Source: an uncultured Bacteroidota bacterium | Lineage (GTDB): Bacteria > Bacteroidota > Bacteroidia > Flavobacteriales > Schleiferiaceae | Direction: 5' to 3' | Length of the DNA: 64,000 bases | Assembly: GCA_913057235.1 (NCBI GenBank) | Contig: CAJXNI010000004.1 | Coordinates: 1-64,000, forward strand | In this document: positions 8,414 through 17,021 of the stretch, piece by piece | Numbering within the stretch: position 1 is the first letter of the stretch | Layout of the letters: the number at the start of each line of letters is the position of its first letter | The notes under the pieces: model-generated | What the model was told of the DNA's origin: nothing | The model's input: only the letters and a program-made list of their open reading frames with translations | Databases searched by the model: none | Program-made: the position numbers and the translations under genes

Positions 8414-10913
8414 TTATAAAGTGGGTTTGCCATCCGCTGGCGGTACCCACCGGTTGGCCCGGAATGTTGTCAAAGCCATAACCAAAGTCAACCCCTAGCA
8501 GCCCAAACATGGGCATAAAAATGCGCACCCCAAAACCGGCTGATCGCTTTAAGTTAAACGGTTCATACTCTTCAAAAGTACCGTAGTTGTTACCCGCCTC
8601 TAAAAAAGATAAAGCAAATATTTGGGCACTGGGGTTCTCTGTAATTAGGTAACGGAGTTCAAAGGTAAGCTTGTTGTACAAGGCGCCACCCAGTGCTCCA
8701 GTCTGACTAGTAGTTTGCCCCCGGGGTACCAAAGAGTTATTCGGATATCCGCGTAAGCCTATAATCTCGCGGCCGTCTAGCACAAAGTTTTGCAAACCAT
8801 CTCCACCCAAGAAAAAGCGCTCAAAAGGCGGAAGACCGATATCAGGGTTATAGGCACCTAAAAACCCAAACTCTCCTGCGGTCTTAATTACCGCTTTGGG
8901 GAAAATCTCGGTAAACCAACTGGTGTTAAATTTCCATTTGTAATATTCCAAAAGCTCAAACTTTTGAGACGCGGGTAAATCTGAATAATCTCGGCCGTTT
9001 AAGAGAGACCAAGGTGGGGTTGCTTCCACCGTTAAATTAAAGAGGCTACCCTTGCGGGGATAGATGGGGAAGTCCACGCTATTACGGCCAAAGGTGGCTT
9101 TAAAGTTAAAGTTATTTACCCGGCCATCGTTAAAATTTATACCACCCAGCGGATATTGGCGCAGGCGGTAGCGTTGAAAATCAGCCGCTGTGTATAGGGT
9201 GAAATAATCATCAGGCCACTGTAACCTTTGCCCTAAACCCACGGTAACCCCGGTAATGCTTAAGCCTCGGTAATTAGGGTCATCGCTGGGCAGGCCACTT
9301 ACATTTTGAATGTTGTGGTATACTGACACCGTGAGTGAAGTAGGCTTTCGGCCCCCGAGCCATGGTTCTGTGAAAGACGCGCTATATGACTGGAAGAACA
9401 GACCATTACTTTGGGCTCTTAGGTTAATGGTTTGGCCATCGCCCGCAGGCAGGGGTTTCCAGGCGCCCTTTTTAAACATGTTTTCTGCTGAGAAGTTGTT
9501 GAAGTTAAGGCCTAGAGTACCTACTATCCGGCCGGCTCCCCAACCGCCTTGCAGTTGCAGCTGTGAGGTTGACTGCTCTACTACCGAGTATTCAATGTCT
9601 ACTGTGCCGGTTTCTGCATCAGGTACAGGATTTACATTTAATTGCTGAGGATCAAAATAGCCGAGTTGTTGCAGTTCACGCAAAGACCGCTGCACATCAC
9701 TCCGTCTGAAGAGCTCACCAGGGCGGGTGCGCAGCTCTCTTAAAATCACGTGGTCATTGGTACGGTCATTCCCCACCACCGTTACTTGGTCAATGGTGGC
9801 CTGGCGGCCTTCTGTAATGCGCATTTCAATATCAATAGTATCATTGGTTACTTTAACCTCCACAGGGTTTAGATTAAAAAACAGGTAACCGTTGTCTAGA
9901 TAAAGTGAGCTTACGTCTCCCCCTTGAGGGTCTGCAAATAGTCGTTTTTGCAGAAAAGCCGCGTCATACACATCTCCCTTTTTGATTTGCAGCACTTCGC
10001 TCAGAGTCTCATCGGTGTACTTGGTGTTTCCCAGCCAGGTAATTTCACCAAAGTAAAATTTCTCGCCTTCCTCTAAGTAAATATCAATGGCTACCCGGTC
10101 ATCATCGGTTTGGTAAATGCTGTCTTTTAAAATACGGGCATTTCTAAATCCTTCTTCATTAAAGCGCTCAATAATCAATTTTTTGTCGGCCTTGTATTCT
10201 TCTTTAATGAGTTTAGAGCTTTTAAAGATATTCCAAATGCGGGCTCTTTTAGTCTCATCCATGGCTTTGCGGAGCTTGCGGTCAGGGATGGTGTTGTTGC
10301 CAATAAAGTTGATTTCACTGATTTTTACGCGCTCTCCCCTGTTCACAATTATGTCTAGAATAACGGAGTTGCTGCGTGTAGAGTCTCGTTTTTTAAGCAC
10401 CTTAACCTCAGCATTCAAATAGCCATCGTCAATGAAAAAGTCTTGGGCCCTATTTTGGGTGCTTACCACTAAATTTTCAGTAACAATAGCCCCACTGCTT
10501 AAATCCAGGGCCTCACGTAAATCATCGCGTTTTGATTTTTTGAGTCCTTTAATGCCGTATTTACTGAGTTTGGGCAATTCTTTCAAACGTATTTCTAAAA
10601 ATACCGTGTTGCCTTTTACTTCGGTTACGTAAATACCAATATCGTCAAAAAGCTTCTGGCGCCAGAGGTTCCGAATGGCCTCAGTGGTTTTATCGCCCGG
10701 AAGGGTAATTTTCTCACCTACCTGAAGGCCAGAAATAAGCGTAATCACCTGCTTGTCTAGGTTGTTGGAACCGGTAATTTGAATGCCCCCAATTTCATAT
10801 TCCATCTCTGGGTTCACTGAAATACTACCGTTACCGGGATTTGTAGAAATTTGAGCGAATGCAGGTGCAGAGCATAAAAGAAGGGCTGCAAAAGCAGCAA
10901 GAAATAACCGCAT
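8397..10913 (-). CDS. bamA: Outer-membrane protein assembly factor BamA
   Basis: The 838-residue core subunit of the BAM complex, which folds beta-barrel proteins into the outer membrane. It has a signal peptide (MRLFLAAFAALLLCSAPAFAQ) and a string of POTRA domains from about 35 to 450 (first one starts EIGGIQITGSNNLDKQVI; later GEITWLGNTKYTDE and IDQVTVVGNDRTNDHVI). A 16-strand barrel fills the rest. The lid-loop motif is LRGYPN near 720, corresponding to the V/IRGF/Y motif of Omp85 proteins, and the protein ends in aromatic Phe (FIIGQQF). It is 8 bases after uppS and upstream of two skp chaperones, so precursor lipid, insertase and chaperones are transcribed together. Confidence 0.95.
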   Translation of the reverse strand: MRLFLAAFAALLLCSAPAFAQISTNPGNGSISVNPEMEYEIGGIQITGSNNLDKQVITLISGLQVGEKITLPGDKTTEAIRNLWRQKLFDDIGIYVTEVKGNTVFLEIRLKELPKLSKYGIKGLKKSKRDDLREALDLSSGAIVTENLVVSTQNRAQDFFIDDGYLNAEVKVLKKRDSTRSNSVILDIIVNRGERVKISEINFIGNNTIPDRKLRKAMDETKRARIWNIFKSSKLIKEEYKADKKLIIERFNEEGFRNARILKDSIYQTDDDRVAIDIYLEEGEKFYFGEITWLGNTKYTDETLSEVLQIKKGDVYDAAFLQKRLFADPQGGDVSSLYLDNGYLFFNLNPVEVKVTNDTIDIEMRITEGRQATIDQVTVVGNDRTNDHVILRELRTRPGELFRRSDVQRSLRELQQLGYFDPQQLNVNPVPDAETGTVDIEYSVVEQSTSQLQLQGGWGAGRIVGTLGLNFNNFSAENMFKKGAWKPLPAGDGQTINLRAQSNGLFFQSYSASFTEPWLGGRKPTSLTVSVYHNIQNVSGLPSDDPNYRGLSITGVTVGLGQRLQWPDDYFTLYTAADFQRYRLRQYPLGGINFNDGRVNNFNFKATFGRNSVDFPIYPRKGSLFNLTVEATPPWSLLNGRDYSDLPASQKFELLEYYKWKFNTSWFTEIFPKAVIKTAGEFGFLGAYNPDIGLPPFERFFLGGDGLQNFVLDGREIIGLRGYPNNSLVPRGQTTSQTGALGGALYNKLTFELRYLITENPSAQIFALSFLEAGNNYGTFEEYEPFNLKRSAGFGVRIFMPMFGLLGVDFGYGFDNIPGQPVGTASGWQTHFIIGQQF

Positions 10914-10921
10914 GTATTTTT

Positions 10922-11668
10922 TTAGGAATTTAATTGCTCACTGATTTTTCCAAATCGTCTTTCTCTTTTTTGGTAATTTAAAATGGCCTCATATAAATCT
11001 TCATCTTTAAACTCTGGCCAAAGCTTGGGCGTAAAGTATAATTCTGAATAGGCAATTTGCCAGAGTAAATAATTACTAATGCGGTACTCATTGCTGGTTC
11101 TAATTAGTAAATCTGGGTCTGGTATACCCGAAGTATACAGATTTTGAGTAAAGGTAACTTCATCAATATCCTCAACAGCCAAGTTTCCTTCTTTCACTTG
11201 TTGGGCAATACTTTTAGTTGCCTCTAAGATTTCTTCCTTGCTGCCGTAACTTAAAGCCAGGGTAAGCATCATGTGGTCATTCTCTCGCGTTTTAAGAATC
11301 ACCTCGTCCAGTTCCTGCTGGCATTTATCTGGTAAAGAAGCCAAATTACCAATAGCATTCAGCCTTATCTTGTTATCCATCAAGGTTTTTAATTCCTTTT
11401 TTAGACTGGTTACCAAGAGGGCCATTAAGGCATTAACCTCCCTTTGGGGTCTATTCCAGTTTTCACTGCTAAAAGCGTAAACCGTTAAATATTCAATATT
11501 AAGTTTAGCGCTGGCCGTGGCAATATTGCGTAGGGCATCTACTCCATTTTCATGCCCCAAAGAACGCAGGTAGCCTTTCTTCTTGGCCCAGCGGCCGTTA
11601 CCATCCATGATAATGGCCACGTGCTTGGGTATTCTATCGGCTTGTATTTGTTCTTTTCTACTGGACAT
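10922..11668 (-). CDS. uppS: Isoprenyl transferase (undecaprenyl diphosphate synthase)
   Basis: Condenses isopentenyl diphosphate onto farnesyl diphosphate to make the C55 lipid carrier for peptidoglycan and polysaccharide export. The 248-residue length is normal. The catalytic Asp22 lies in IIMDGNGRWAKKKG. Downstream are the family segments YLTVYAFSSENWNRP and, near the end, PDLLIRTSNEYRISNYLLWQ with the arginines that bind the diphosphate. The start at ATG 11668 is 3 bases from the DUF6089 stop and the stop is 8 bases from bamA, so the genes are tightly coupled. Confidence 0.96.
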   Translation of the reverse strand: MSSRKEQIQADRIPKHVAIIMDGNGRWAKKKGYLRSLGHENGVDALRNIATASAKLNIEYLTVYAFSSENWNRPQREVNALMALLVTSLKKELKTLMDNKIRLNAIGNLASLPDKCQQELDEVILKTRENDHMMLTLALSYGSKEEILEATKSIAQQVKEGNLAVEDIDEVTFTQNLYTSGIPDPDLLIRTSNEYRISNYLLWQIAYSELYFTPKLWPEFKDEDLYEAILNYQKRERRFGKISEQLNS

Positions 11669-11671
11669 TGG

Positions 11672-12487
11672 CTAGCGGGCAAAGTTGGTACATTTCTCGT
11701 AAAACTCCTCAAACTTTACCTGAAGTGTTACTCCGGAAAAAATATACCAGTCATTATTGGTGGGGTCACCTCTAAACATTCTAGACTTATCTCCTCCGCT
11801 TAAGCTACGATCTGAAAGGGCAGCAGCCACGGCTCCGTTTTCTTCCAGTAGTATTTCAGGATCAGCGTAACGGCCGCTTACATCGTCTAAATAATCGGTG
11901 TAGGTAGCTCTAAACCCGCTTTGGATGCCAATGCTGGTGATGCGATTAATGGCCCATTTATAGCCCATGCCAAAAACAAAAAAACTATTGGCCAGAGCGT
12001 AGGGCACATCGGGATTAGCCGCTGTACCTTGGCCTTCTGTCCCTAAAGGCTGCAGGCGTACCTGGTTGCCCTGATAGTTAGTGGTGGGATCAAACCAAAA
12101 GATGCCAAAACCGCCAAAAATAAAAGGGGTGTGCTTAAATTTACTACCAGGTTCAAACTCAAAAAAATTGAAGTTCATCAGAATATACCCTTCCCACAGC
12201 TCTGACTGAAAGGAGAGGTTGCGGTCTTTGCGATGGGCAATGGCAGACCAACTATCTGCATTTTGAATAAAACCGTAATTGCCGCCCACTTCAATAGACC
12301 AATGGCGCGTGAAATTATACCTAAAAAACAATCCTCCGCTGTAGCCTTGCGGTAAGTGAATGCTGTAATTTCCTACATCACCTAAGAAATTAGCCCCACC
12401 ACCTTGCAGGCCAATTTCGGCATACTGGTACTGCGATTGGCCCATTAGAGGAAAAAGAAAAAATACTATGCAAAGATGCTTTAGCAT
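11672..12487 (-). CDS. DUF6089 family outer-membrane beta-barrel protein
   Basis: A 271-residue exported protein, probably a small outer-membrane barrel. Starting at ATG 12487 puts a signal peptide (MLKHLCIVFFLFPLMGQSQ) at the N-terminus; a longer frame from 12526 would bury it. Mature sequence opens with AEIGLQGGGANFLGDVG, the DUF6089 signature. It continues with alternating aromatic strands (FRYNFTRHWSIEVGGNYGF, WEGYILMNFNFFEF) and a GIQSGFRATYTDYLDDVSG segment near 195. The family sits between nadK and uppS in many Bacteroidota, as here, which suggests an envelope-assembly role. No function is established. Confidence 0.85.
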   Translation of the reverse strand: MLKHLCIVFFLFPLMGQSQYQYAEIGLQGGGANFLGDVGNYSIHLPQGYSGGLFFRYNFTRHWSIEVGGNYGFIQNADSWSAIAHRKDRNLSFQSELWEGYILMNFNFFEFEPGSKFKHTPFIFGGFGIFWFDPTTNYQGNQVRLQPLGTEGQGTAANPDVPYALANSFFVFGMGYKWAINRITSIGIQSGFRATYTDYLDDVSGRYADPEILLEENGAVAAALSDRSLSGGDKSRMFRGDPTNNDWYIFSGVTLQVKFEEFYEKCTNFAR

Positions 12488-12540
12488 ACGATTTTTTAAA
12501 AGCGGGCAAATATAGCCAAATGCCATTAAAAGCTTAATAA

Positions 12541-13419
12541 TCAGTTACGTTTATCCAACCCCCACATCAATTTATTGCGGAGGGTCTGGGGGAAATTTTG
12601 AATTTCGGTTTGCACCAATTTTACGGTGAAATTGGCCATGCCAAGCGTTAGAACGGAGCCAGTCTCTTTTGCGTATATTCTGGAGTCTAAACTCACTAAG
12701 AATTGCTTTTCCCGGCTTTCTACCTGCAACTTAATTTTGTATTTATTGGGAATCACAAAGGGTCTCACATTCAGGTTGTGAGGGGCTATGGGAGTAATAA
12801 CCAATGATTCTGCTCCCGGCATAATGATAGGCCCATTGCAACTTAAAGAATACCCGGTACTGCCGGTTGGGGTGGCAATGATTACCCCGTCAGCCCAGTA
12901 ACTATTTAAAAATTGATCATTAATCCACACCTTTACCGTTACCATGGCCGTGGTATCTTTACGACTGACTGTAATCTCATTGAGCGCAAAATTCAAATCA
13001 AATTGATCATCTTCAGACTCTAGTTTTAGCACCCTGCGCTCATCAATGGAATAGGCGCCCTGAGCGATAGACTTTATGGATTTGGTTATTTCTTCTCGAC
13101 TAACATTGGCTAAAAAGCCCAGGCGCCCAGTGTTGATACCCATTATAGGAATACCTGATTGCCGCACTAAGGTTGTGGCATCTAATATGGTTCCATCTCC
13201 ACCAATAGTAATTAAAAAATCGGGGTTAAAGGTAACTAGCTCCTCATGGGTGCCAAAAGCCTTAAAGTTAAGTGGCAAATTGCAGTGCTGGCTTATGAAC
13301 GTATTAAGTTCCTTGAATAGAATGAGCTCGGCCCTCTCTTCCAGCAACAGTTCATGCAGGTTTTCTATAAAAGGTCTCGCTTCCGCGGAAAAACGTTTGC
13401 CATATACTGCAATCCGCAT
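12541..13419 (-). CDS. nadK: NAD kinase
   Basis: Phosphorylates NAD to NADP using ATP in the cytoplasm. It is 292 residues, normal for bacteria. The family signature GGDGT begins at 73 (FLITIGGDGTILDAT), and the second conserved loop TPTGSTGYSLSCNGP lies near 185. A C-terminal PHNLNVRPFVIP segment matches NadK. It starts 3 bases after the stop of the CBS-domain gene and belongs to the operon that continues into DUF6089, uppS and bamA. No signal peptide. Confidence 0.96.
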   Translation of the reverse strand: MRIAVYGKRFSAEARPFIENLHELLLEERAELILFKELNTFISQHCNLPLNFKAFGTHEELVTFNPDFLITIGGDGTILDATTLVRQSGIPIMGINTGRLGFLANVSREEITKSIKSIAQGAYSIDERRVLKLESEDDQFDLNFALNEITVSRKDTTAMVTVKVWINDQFLNSYWADGVIIATPTGSTGYSLSCNGPIIMPGAESLVITPIAPHNLNVRPFVIPNKYKIKLQVESREKQFLVSLDSRIYAKETGSVLTLGMANFTVKLVQTEIQNFPQTLRNKLMWGLDKRN

Positions 13420-13422
13420 AAC

Positions 13423-14082
13423 TTAAATATTCAAATATTTGATCAGCGATTCGATCCTGTCCGAAGCATCATTGTCAAAAATACTCTTGTGAAAGACCTC
13501 CACAATGCGGTACTCATAGCGCTCCAATGATTTCAAGATTCGGCTGATATCCGCTCTATTTATTTTAAGGGCTATGCGCAGGAGTTCTATTCCGTGCGAG
13601 TGTACCAAAACTCCGGTAACCCGGGCATCATCTGATTCAACAATTTGCGTGAGTTGAGAGAGATGGTAGTCGCGCACACCAACTTCTACCACTACCACGC
13701 TGCCGGCCTCGCTAAAAGTTAACTGCCGGCCTAAATCCTGTATTAACTCCAAAGGCGATAAGTAACCTACGTACTTCTCCCCTTGATCTAGAATGGGTAA
13801 AAGACTCAGGTTGCCTTCCCCTACCCTGCTCATCGCCTTAAAAAGATGGTCTGTGGTTTTTAGGCTGTAGGGCTTTAAAACATTCACGTGCTGCTCTAGG
13901 CTATCCTGCTCATTTTGAATGTCTAGTAAATCATCTTCGCTTATTAGTCCAATGTATTGCCCATCGTGCAAAACGGGTAGGTGACAAAGTTTCAATTCTT
14001 CCATTAAGCGCAGGGTTTCTCCTGCTTTAAACTCTAAGTTTAATGGCTTAATGTCATTTAATATGTGTTCTTCAACCTTCAT
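13423..14082 (-). CDS. CBS-domain protein (AcuB-like)
   Basis: A 219-residue cytoplasmic protein with two CBS repeats, about residues 8-60 ([23 protein letters not shown]) and 68-125 ([19 protein letters not shown]). CBS pairs usually bind adenine nucleotides. A C-terminal ~90-residue ACT-like region follows ([30 protein letters not shown]), as in AcuB-type proteins. The partner is unknown; position before nadK suggests nucleotide sensing, which is inference. ATG 14082 is chosen because the longer frame from TTG 14094 starts inside the -7 box TAGTTTTG (14092-14099). Confidence 0.88.
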   Translation of the reverse strand: MKVEEHILNDIKPLNLEFKAGETLRLMEELKLCHLPVLHDGQYIGLISEDDLLDIQNEQDSLEQHVNVLKPYSLKTTDHLFKAMSRVGEGNLSLLPILDQGEKYVGYLSPLELIQDLGRQLTFSEAGSVVVVEVGVRDYHLSQLTQIVESDDARVTGVLVHSHGIELLRIALKINRADISRILKSLERYEYRIVEVFHKSIFDNDASDRIESLIKYLNI

Positions 14083-14091
14083 TATACTTAG

Positions 14092-14099
14092 CAAAACTA
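14092..14099 (-). promoter_or_regulatory. -7 box TAGTTTTG for the CBS-nadK-bamA operon
   Basis: An exact TAnnTTTG match on the minus strand, 9 bases before ATG 14082, giving a very short leader. It lies 6 bp from the plus-strand -7 box of pdxJ, so the two polymerase footprints must overlap. Confidence 0.6.
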
Positions 14100-14105
14100 A
14101 GGTTT

Positions 14106-14113
14106 TATCTTTG
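14106..14113 (+). promoter_or_regulatory. -7 box TATCTTTG for the pdxJ operon
   Basis: An exact TAnnTTTG match followed by C, 7 bases before ATG 14121, so the pdxJ message is nearly leaderless. It is back to back with the promoter of the CBS-nadK operon. Confidence 0.6.
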
Positions 14114-14120
14114 CCCCACT

Positions 14121-14846
14121 ATGACAAAACTTTCGGTTAACATCAATAAAATTGCCACCTTACGTAATGCTCGCGGTGGCAATACCCCTAATGTTTTAGA
14201 GGCCGCTTTAAACTGCGAGAAATTTGGCGCCCAGGGCATCACCGTACATCCGCGCCCTGACGAACGCCACATCCGCTACAGCGATGTAGAGCAACTGAGT
14301 ACTGCTATTCAAACGGAATTTAACGTAGAAGGTTATCCCAACCCCCAATTTTTAGACTTAGTGCTAAAAGTAAAACCGGCTCAGGTAACGCTGGTGCCAG
14401 ATCCACCCGGGGTGTTGACCTCAAACGCTGGCTGGGATACTATTAAGAACCAAGGCTTATTGACTGAAGTAATTAGTACCCTTAAAGCAGCCAATATTAG
14501 AAGCTCCATTTTTATTGATTGCAATGCCGCCTTTATAGAAAATGCGGCTAAAACCGGGGCTGACCGGGTTGAGCTCTACACTGAGAGCTATGCCACTGAG
14601 TACGGCCAAAACCCGGAAAGGGCGGTGGCGCCTTTTACTGAAGCCGCAAAGGTTGCCCAGCAAAACGGCCTGGGACTTAATGCTGGCCATGATTTGAGCT
14701 TAGAAAACCTACAGTTTTTCTGTGCTCAAGTGCCCAACCTCTTGGAGGTATCTATTGGCCATGCACTTATTTCAGATGCCCTGTACCTGGGTTTGGAAAA
14801 CACCATTCAAATGTATTTGCGCAAGATTGAAAGAGCACAGGCATGA
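14121..14846 (+). CDS. pdxJ: Pyridoxine 5'-phosphate synthase
   Basis: Condenses 3-amino-2-oxopropyl phosphate with 1-deoxyxylulose 5-phosphate to form pyridoxine phosphate, the last de novo step to vitamin B6. It is 241 residues with the PdxJ signature [17 protein letters not shown] at the start. The phosphate and substrate binding segment is [17 protein letters not shown] (His43, Arg45, His50), and the barrel end shows [14 protein letters not shown] and [11 protein letters not shown]. The stop overlaps the next start by four bases (ATGA), a sign of translational coupling with the carboxypeptidase gene. Confidence 0.96.
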   Translation: MTKLSVNINKIATLRNARGGNTPNVLEAALNCEKFGAQGITVHPRPDERHIRYSDVEQLSTAIQTEFNVEGYPNPQFLDLVLKVKPAQVTLVPDPPGVLTSNAGWDTIKNQGLLTEVISTLKAANIRSSIFIDCNAAFIENAAKTGADRVELYTESYATEYGQNPERAVAPFTEAAKVAQQNGLGLNAGHDLSLENLQFFCAQVPNLLEVSIGHALISDALYLGLENTIQMYLRKIERAQA

Positions 14847-15754
14847 GACAGCCTCCCAGTTTACAAAAGGGCGACCGGGTAGGAATTATAAGCACCGCCC
14901 GTAAGATTAGTCGCAAAGAATTAAAGCCCGCTTTACGCTTACTGAAAGAATGGGGATTGGAAGTACAGCTTGGTAAAAACCTCTTTAAAAAACACCACCA
15001 ATTTGCCGGTACCGCGCAACAGCGCTTATCTGATTTACAAGGCTTTTTAGAAGACGACCAAATAAAAGCCATCTTCTGCGCCAGAGGCGGATACGGCACC
15101 GTTCAACTGGTAGATGACGTGAACTTTTTTAAACTGATTGAATCGCCCAAGTGGGTGGTAGGCTATAGTGATGTTACCGTGCTGCACAATAAACTAAGCC
15201 TCATGGGAATAGAAAGCTTGCACGCTACCATGCCCATAAATTTCAATACCAACACTAAAGAAAGCTTGGAGAGCCTAAGGCAGGCGCTTTTTGGAGAGCC
15301 ATTGGAAATATCGGCACCTAGCCACCCCTTTAACAAAACCGGAACAGTAACTGCGGAGATTACAGGTGGTAATTTAAGTATGCTGTATAGCCAGTGCGGT
15401 TCTGAAACCAGGCTACAGACCAAAGGCCGAATTTTGTTTTTTGAGGATTTAGATGAGTACCTCTACCATATAGACCGGATGCTTTTTAACCTGAATCGCA
15501 ATGGCTATTTTGAAGAACTGGTTGGTATTGTGGTAGGCGGCCTCACGGATATGAATGACAATATGATTCCTTACGGATCATCGGCTGAGGAGATTGCGCG
15601 TGATCACTTTGCTTCGCTAGCTGTGCCGGTGGCTTTCGGATTTCCAGCCGGACATTTAAAAGATAACCGCACCCTCATTTTTGGCCGTCAAGCGGAACTG
15701 AGCGTAAAAAATTCAGGGGTAATTCTTAGCTTTCGGCATGGCGCAACACACTGA
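14843..15754 (+). CDS. LD-carboxypeptidase (peptidase S66, LdcA-like)
   Basis: Predicted to remove the terminal D-alanine from muropeptide tetrapeptides during cell-wall recycling. The 303 residues carry the S66 catalytic triad: Ser109 in [10 protein letters not shown], Glu201 in [17 protein letters not shown] and His271 in [13 protein letters not shown]. The GARGGYG-like turn is present as [11 protein letters not shown] near 80. No signal peptide is visible, consistent with a cytoplasmic recycling enzyme. It overlaps pdxJ by 4 bases upstream and the YraN gene by 17 bases downstream, so the three form one tight operon. Confidence 0.93.
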   Translation: MRQPPSLQKGDRVGIISTARKISRKELKPALRLLKEWGLEVQLGKNLFKKHHQFAGTAQQRLSDLQGFLEDDQIKAIFCARGGYGTVQLVDDVNFFKLIESPKWVVGYSDVTVLHNKLSLMGIESLHATMPINFNTNTKESLESLRQALFGEPLEISAPSHPFNKTGTVTAEITGGNLSMLYSQCGSETRLQTKGRILFFEDLDEYLYHIDRMLFNLNRNGYFEELVGIVVGGLTDMNDNMIPYGSSAEEIARDHFASLAVPVAFGFPAGHLKDNRTLIFGRQAELSVKNSGVILSFRHGATH

Positions 15755-16091
15755 TTTAGGGCGTTTTGGCGAAGAGGAAGCGCAAGCCTACCTGCGCAAC
15801 CAAGGCTACCGGCTGCTGGAGCTAAACTGGCGCTTTGGAAAAGAAGAGGTAGACATAATAGCCCTGGAGGCTAACACTTTGGTATTTGTTGAAGTGAAAA
15901 CACGCACCAACAATACTTTTGGCCTGCCTCAGGAATTTGTGAGCAAAGCCAAGCAACGGCATCTTATAAAGGCAGCCAATGCCTACGTAGAGCGCAAAGA
16001 TTTGTATTATGAAATACGCTTTGATATAATAGCTGTTACTTTGCAACCGCAAAAGCATCTGGAGCACATCAAAGAGGCTTTTTACCCCTAA
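15738..16091 (+). CDS. YraN family endonuclease-like protein (UPF0102)
   Basis: A 117-residue protein of the UPF0102/YraN family, which has a restriction-endonuclease-like fold related to Holliday-junction resolvases. The opening LGRFGEEEAQAYLRNQGY is family-typical. The putative metal site is visible as EEVDIIALEANTLVFVEVKTR, with the acidic and Lys residues of the (D/E)-x-K core. Biochemical activity is poorly established for the family. Its start lies inside the upstream carboxypeptidase gene, with a 17-base overlap. Confidence 0.9.
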   Translation: MAQHTDLGRFGEEEAQAYLRNQGYRLLELNWRFGKEEVDIIALEANTLVFVEVKTRTNNTFGLPQEFVSKAKQRHLIKAANAYVERKDLYYEIRFDIIAVTLQPQKHLEHIKEAFYP

Positions 16092-16107
16092 AAAATTACG
16101 CAAGGTT

Positions 16108-16971
16108 ATGAACAAGCCCGGCAGAAATAAACCCCACTCCGGCTCTTCAAAAGGCCGCAAATCCAAGCCCGGTGATAAGCCTGGCTACCAAGGCAAAAAA
16201 AACAATGGCCGCAAGCCACCCTTTAAAAAAGCTACAAAGCCCGCCCCCAAGGCAGCCAATGACGGTAAGATTAGGCTTAATAAATACTTAGCCAACGCAG
16301 GCATTGCCTCACGCAGAGAAGCTGACAATCTGATTAAAACAGGCCTGGTTGAAGTGAATGGTAAAATCATCACTGAAATGGGCTATCAAGTAGAGCCTAA
16401 CGATGAAGTAAAGTTTAATGGTTCACTGATTAGTCAGGAAAAAAAGGTGTACTACGCTTTAAACAAACCCAAAGGCTTTATCACCACTACTGATGACCCT
16501 AAAGCACGCAAAACGGTGATGGACCTAATGGCCAACACGGGCAAAGAACGCATTTACCCTGTAGGGCGCTTAGACCGGAAAACCACAGGAGTACTGCTTT
16601 TTACCAATGATGGCGATTTGGCCAAAAAGCTTACGCACCCCTCCCACGGAGCCCGTAAAATCTATCAAGTGGTATTGAATAAAAATCTCGAAAAACGCGA
16701 TTTAATAGCTATTGAAAAAGGAGTGGAGCTAAGCGATGGCCCCATTCAGGTAGATGAAATCAGCTACATAGAACAAAAGAGCCGCAAAAACGTGGGGGTG
16801 GTTTTGCACAGCGGTCGCAATCGAATTGTGCGCAGAATCTTTGAGCATTTAGACTATGAAGTTACCCAACTAGACCGGGTGTTTTTTGCTGGAATTACCA
16901 AAAAGAACTTGAGCCGTGGTCAGTGGCGTAAACTCACCGACAAAGAGGTGAGTTTTTTAAAAATGCATTAA
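16108..16971 (+). CDS. rluB: 23S rRNA pseudouridine synthase, RsuA/RluB family, with basic N-terminal extension
   Basis: Predicted to isomerise a uridine in 23S rRNA. It has an S4 RNA-binding domain (about 54-100; IRLNKYLANAGIASRREAD) and a catalytic domain with Asp156 in YPVGRLDRKTTG. The C-terminal GRNRIVRRIFEHL matches the family. The first ~50 residues are a disordered Lys/Gly/Pro-rich extension (for example KGRKSKPGDKPGYQGKK) not present in the enterobacterial enzyme. Such tails occur in several Bacteroidota RluB proteins and may add RNA affinity. Assignment to RluB rather than RluE or RsuA rests on overall length and the S4 domain. Confidence 0.87.
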   Translation: MNKPGRNKPHSGSSKGRKSKPGDKPGYQGKKNNGRKPPFKKATKPAPKAANDGKIRLNKYLANAGIASRREADNLIKTGLVEVNGKIITEMGYQVEPNDEVKFNGSLISQEKKVYYALNKPKGFITTTDDPKARKTVMDLMANTGKERIYPVGRLDRKTTGVLLFTNDGDLAKKLTHPSHGARKIYQVVLNKNLEKRDLIAIEKGVELSDGPIQVDEISYIEQKSRKNVGVVLHSGRNRIVRRIFEHLDYEVTQLDRVFFAGITKKNLSRGQWRKLTDKEVSFLKMH

Positions 16972-17021
16972 TGAGCACTACACGGTTTTAAAGCGCTTTA
17001 CGTTACACCTAAAAGCATTTC

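Noticed and set aside
9310-9648. Plus-strand open frame antisense to bamA
   Set aside because: It has no domain or signal and mirrors the codon structure of bamA; other antisense frames of this kind (10117-10422, 32964-33216, 41975-42718) were rejected for the same reason.
14083-14094. TTG 14094 start for the CBS-domain protein
   Set aside because: It lies inside the -7 box TAGTTTTG; ATG 14082 starts the domain cleanly.
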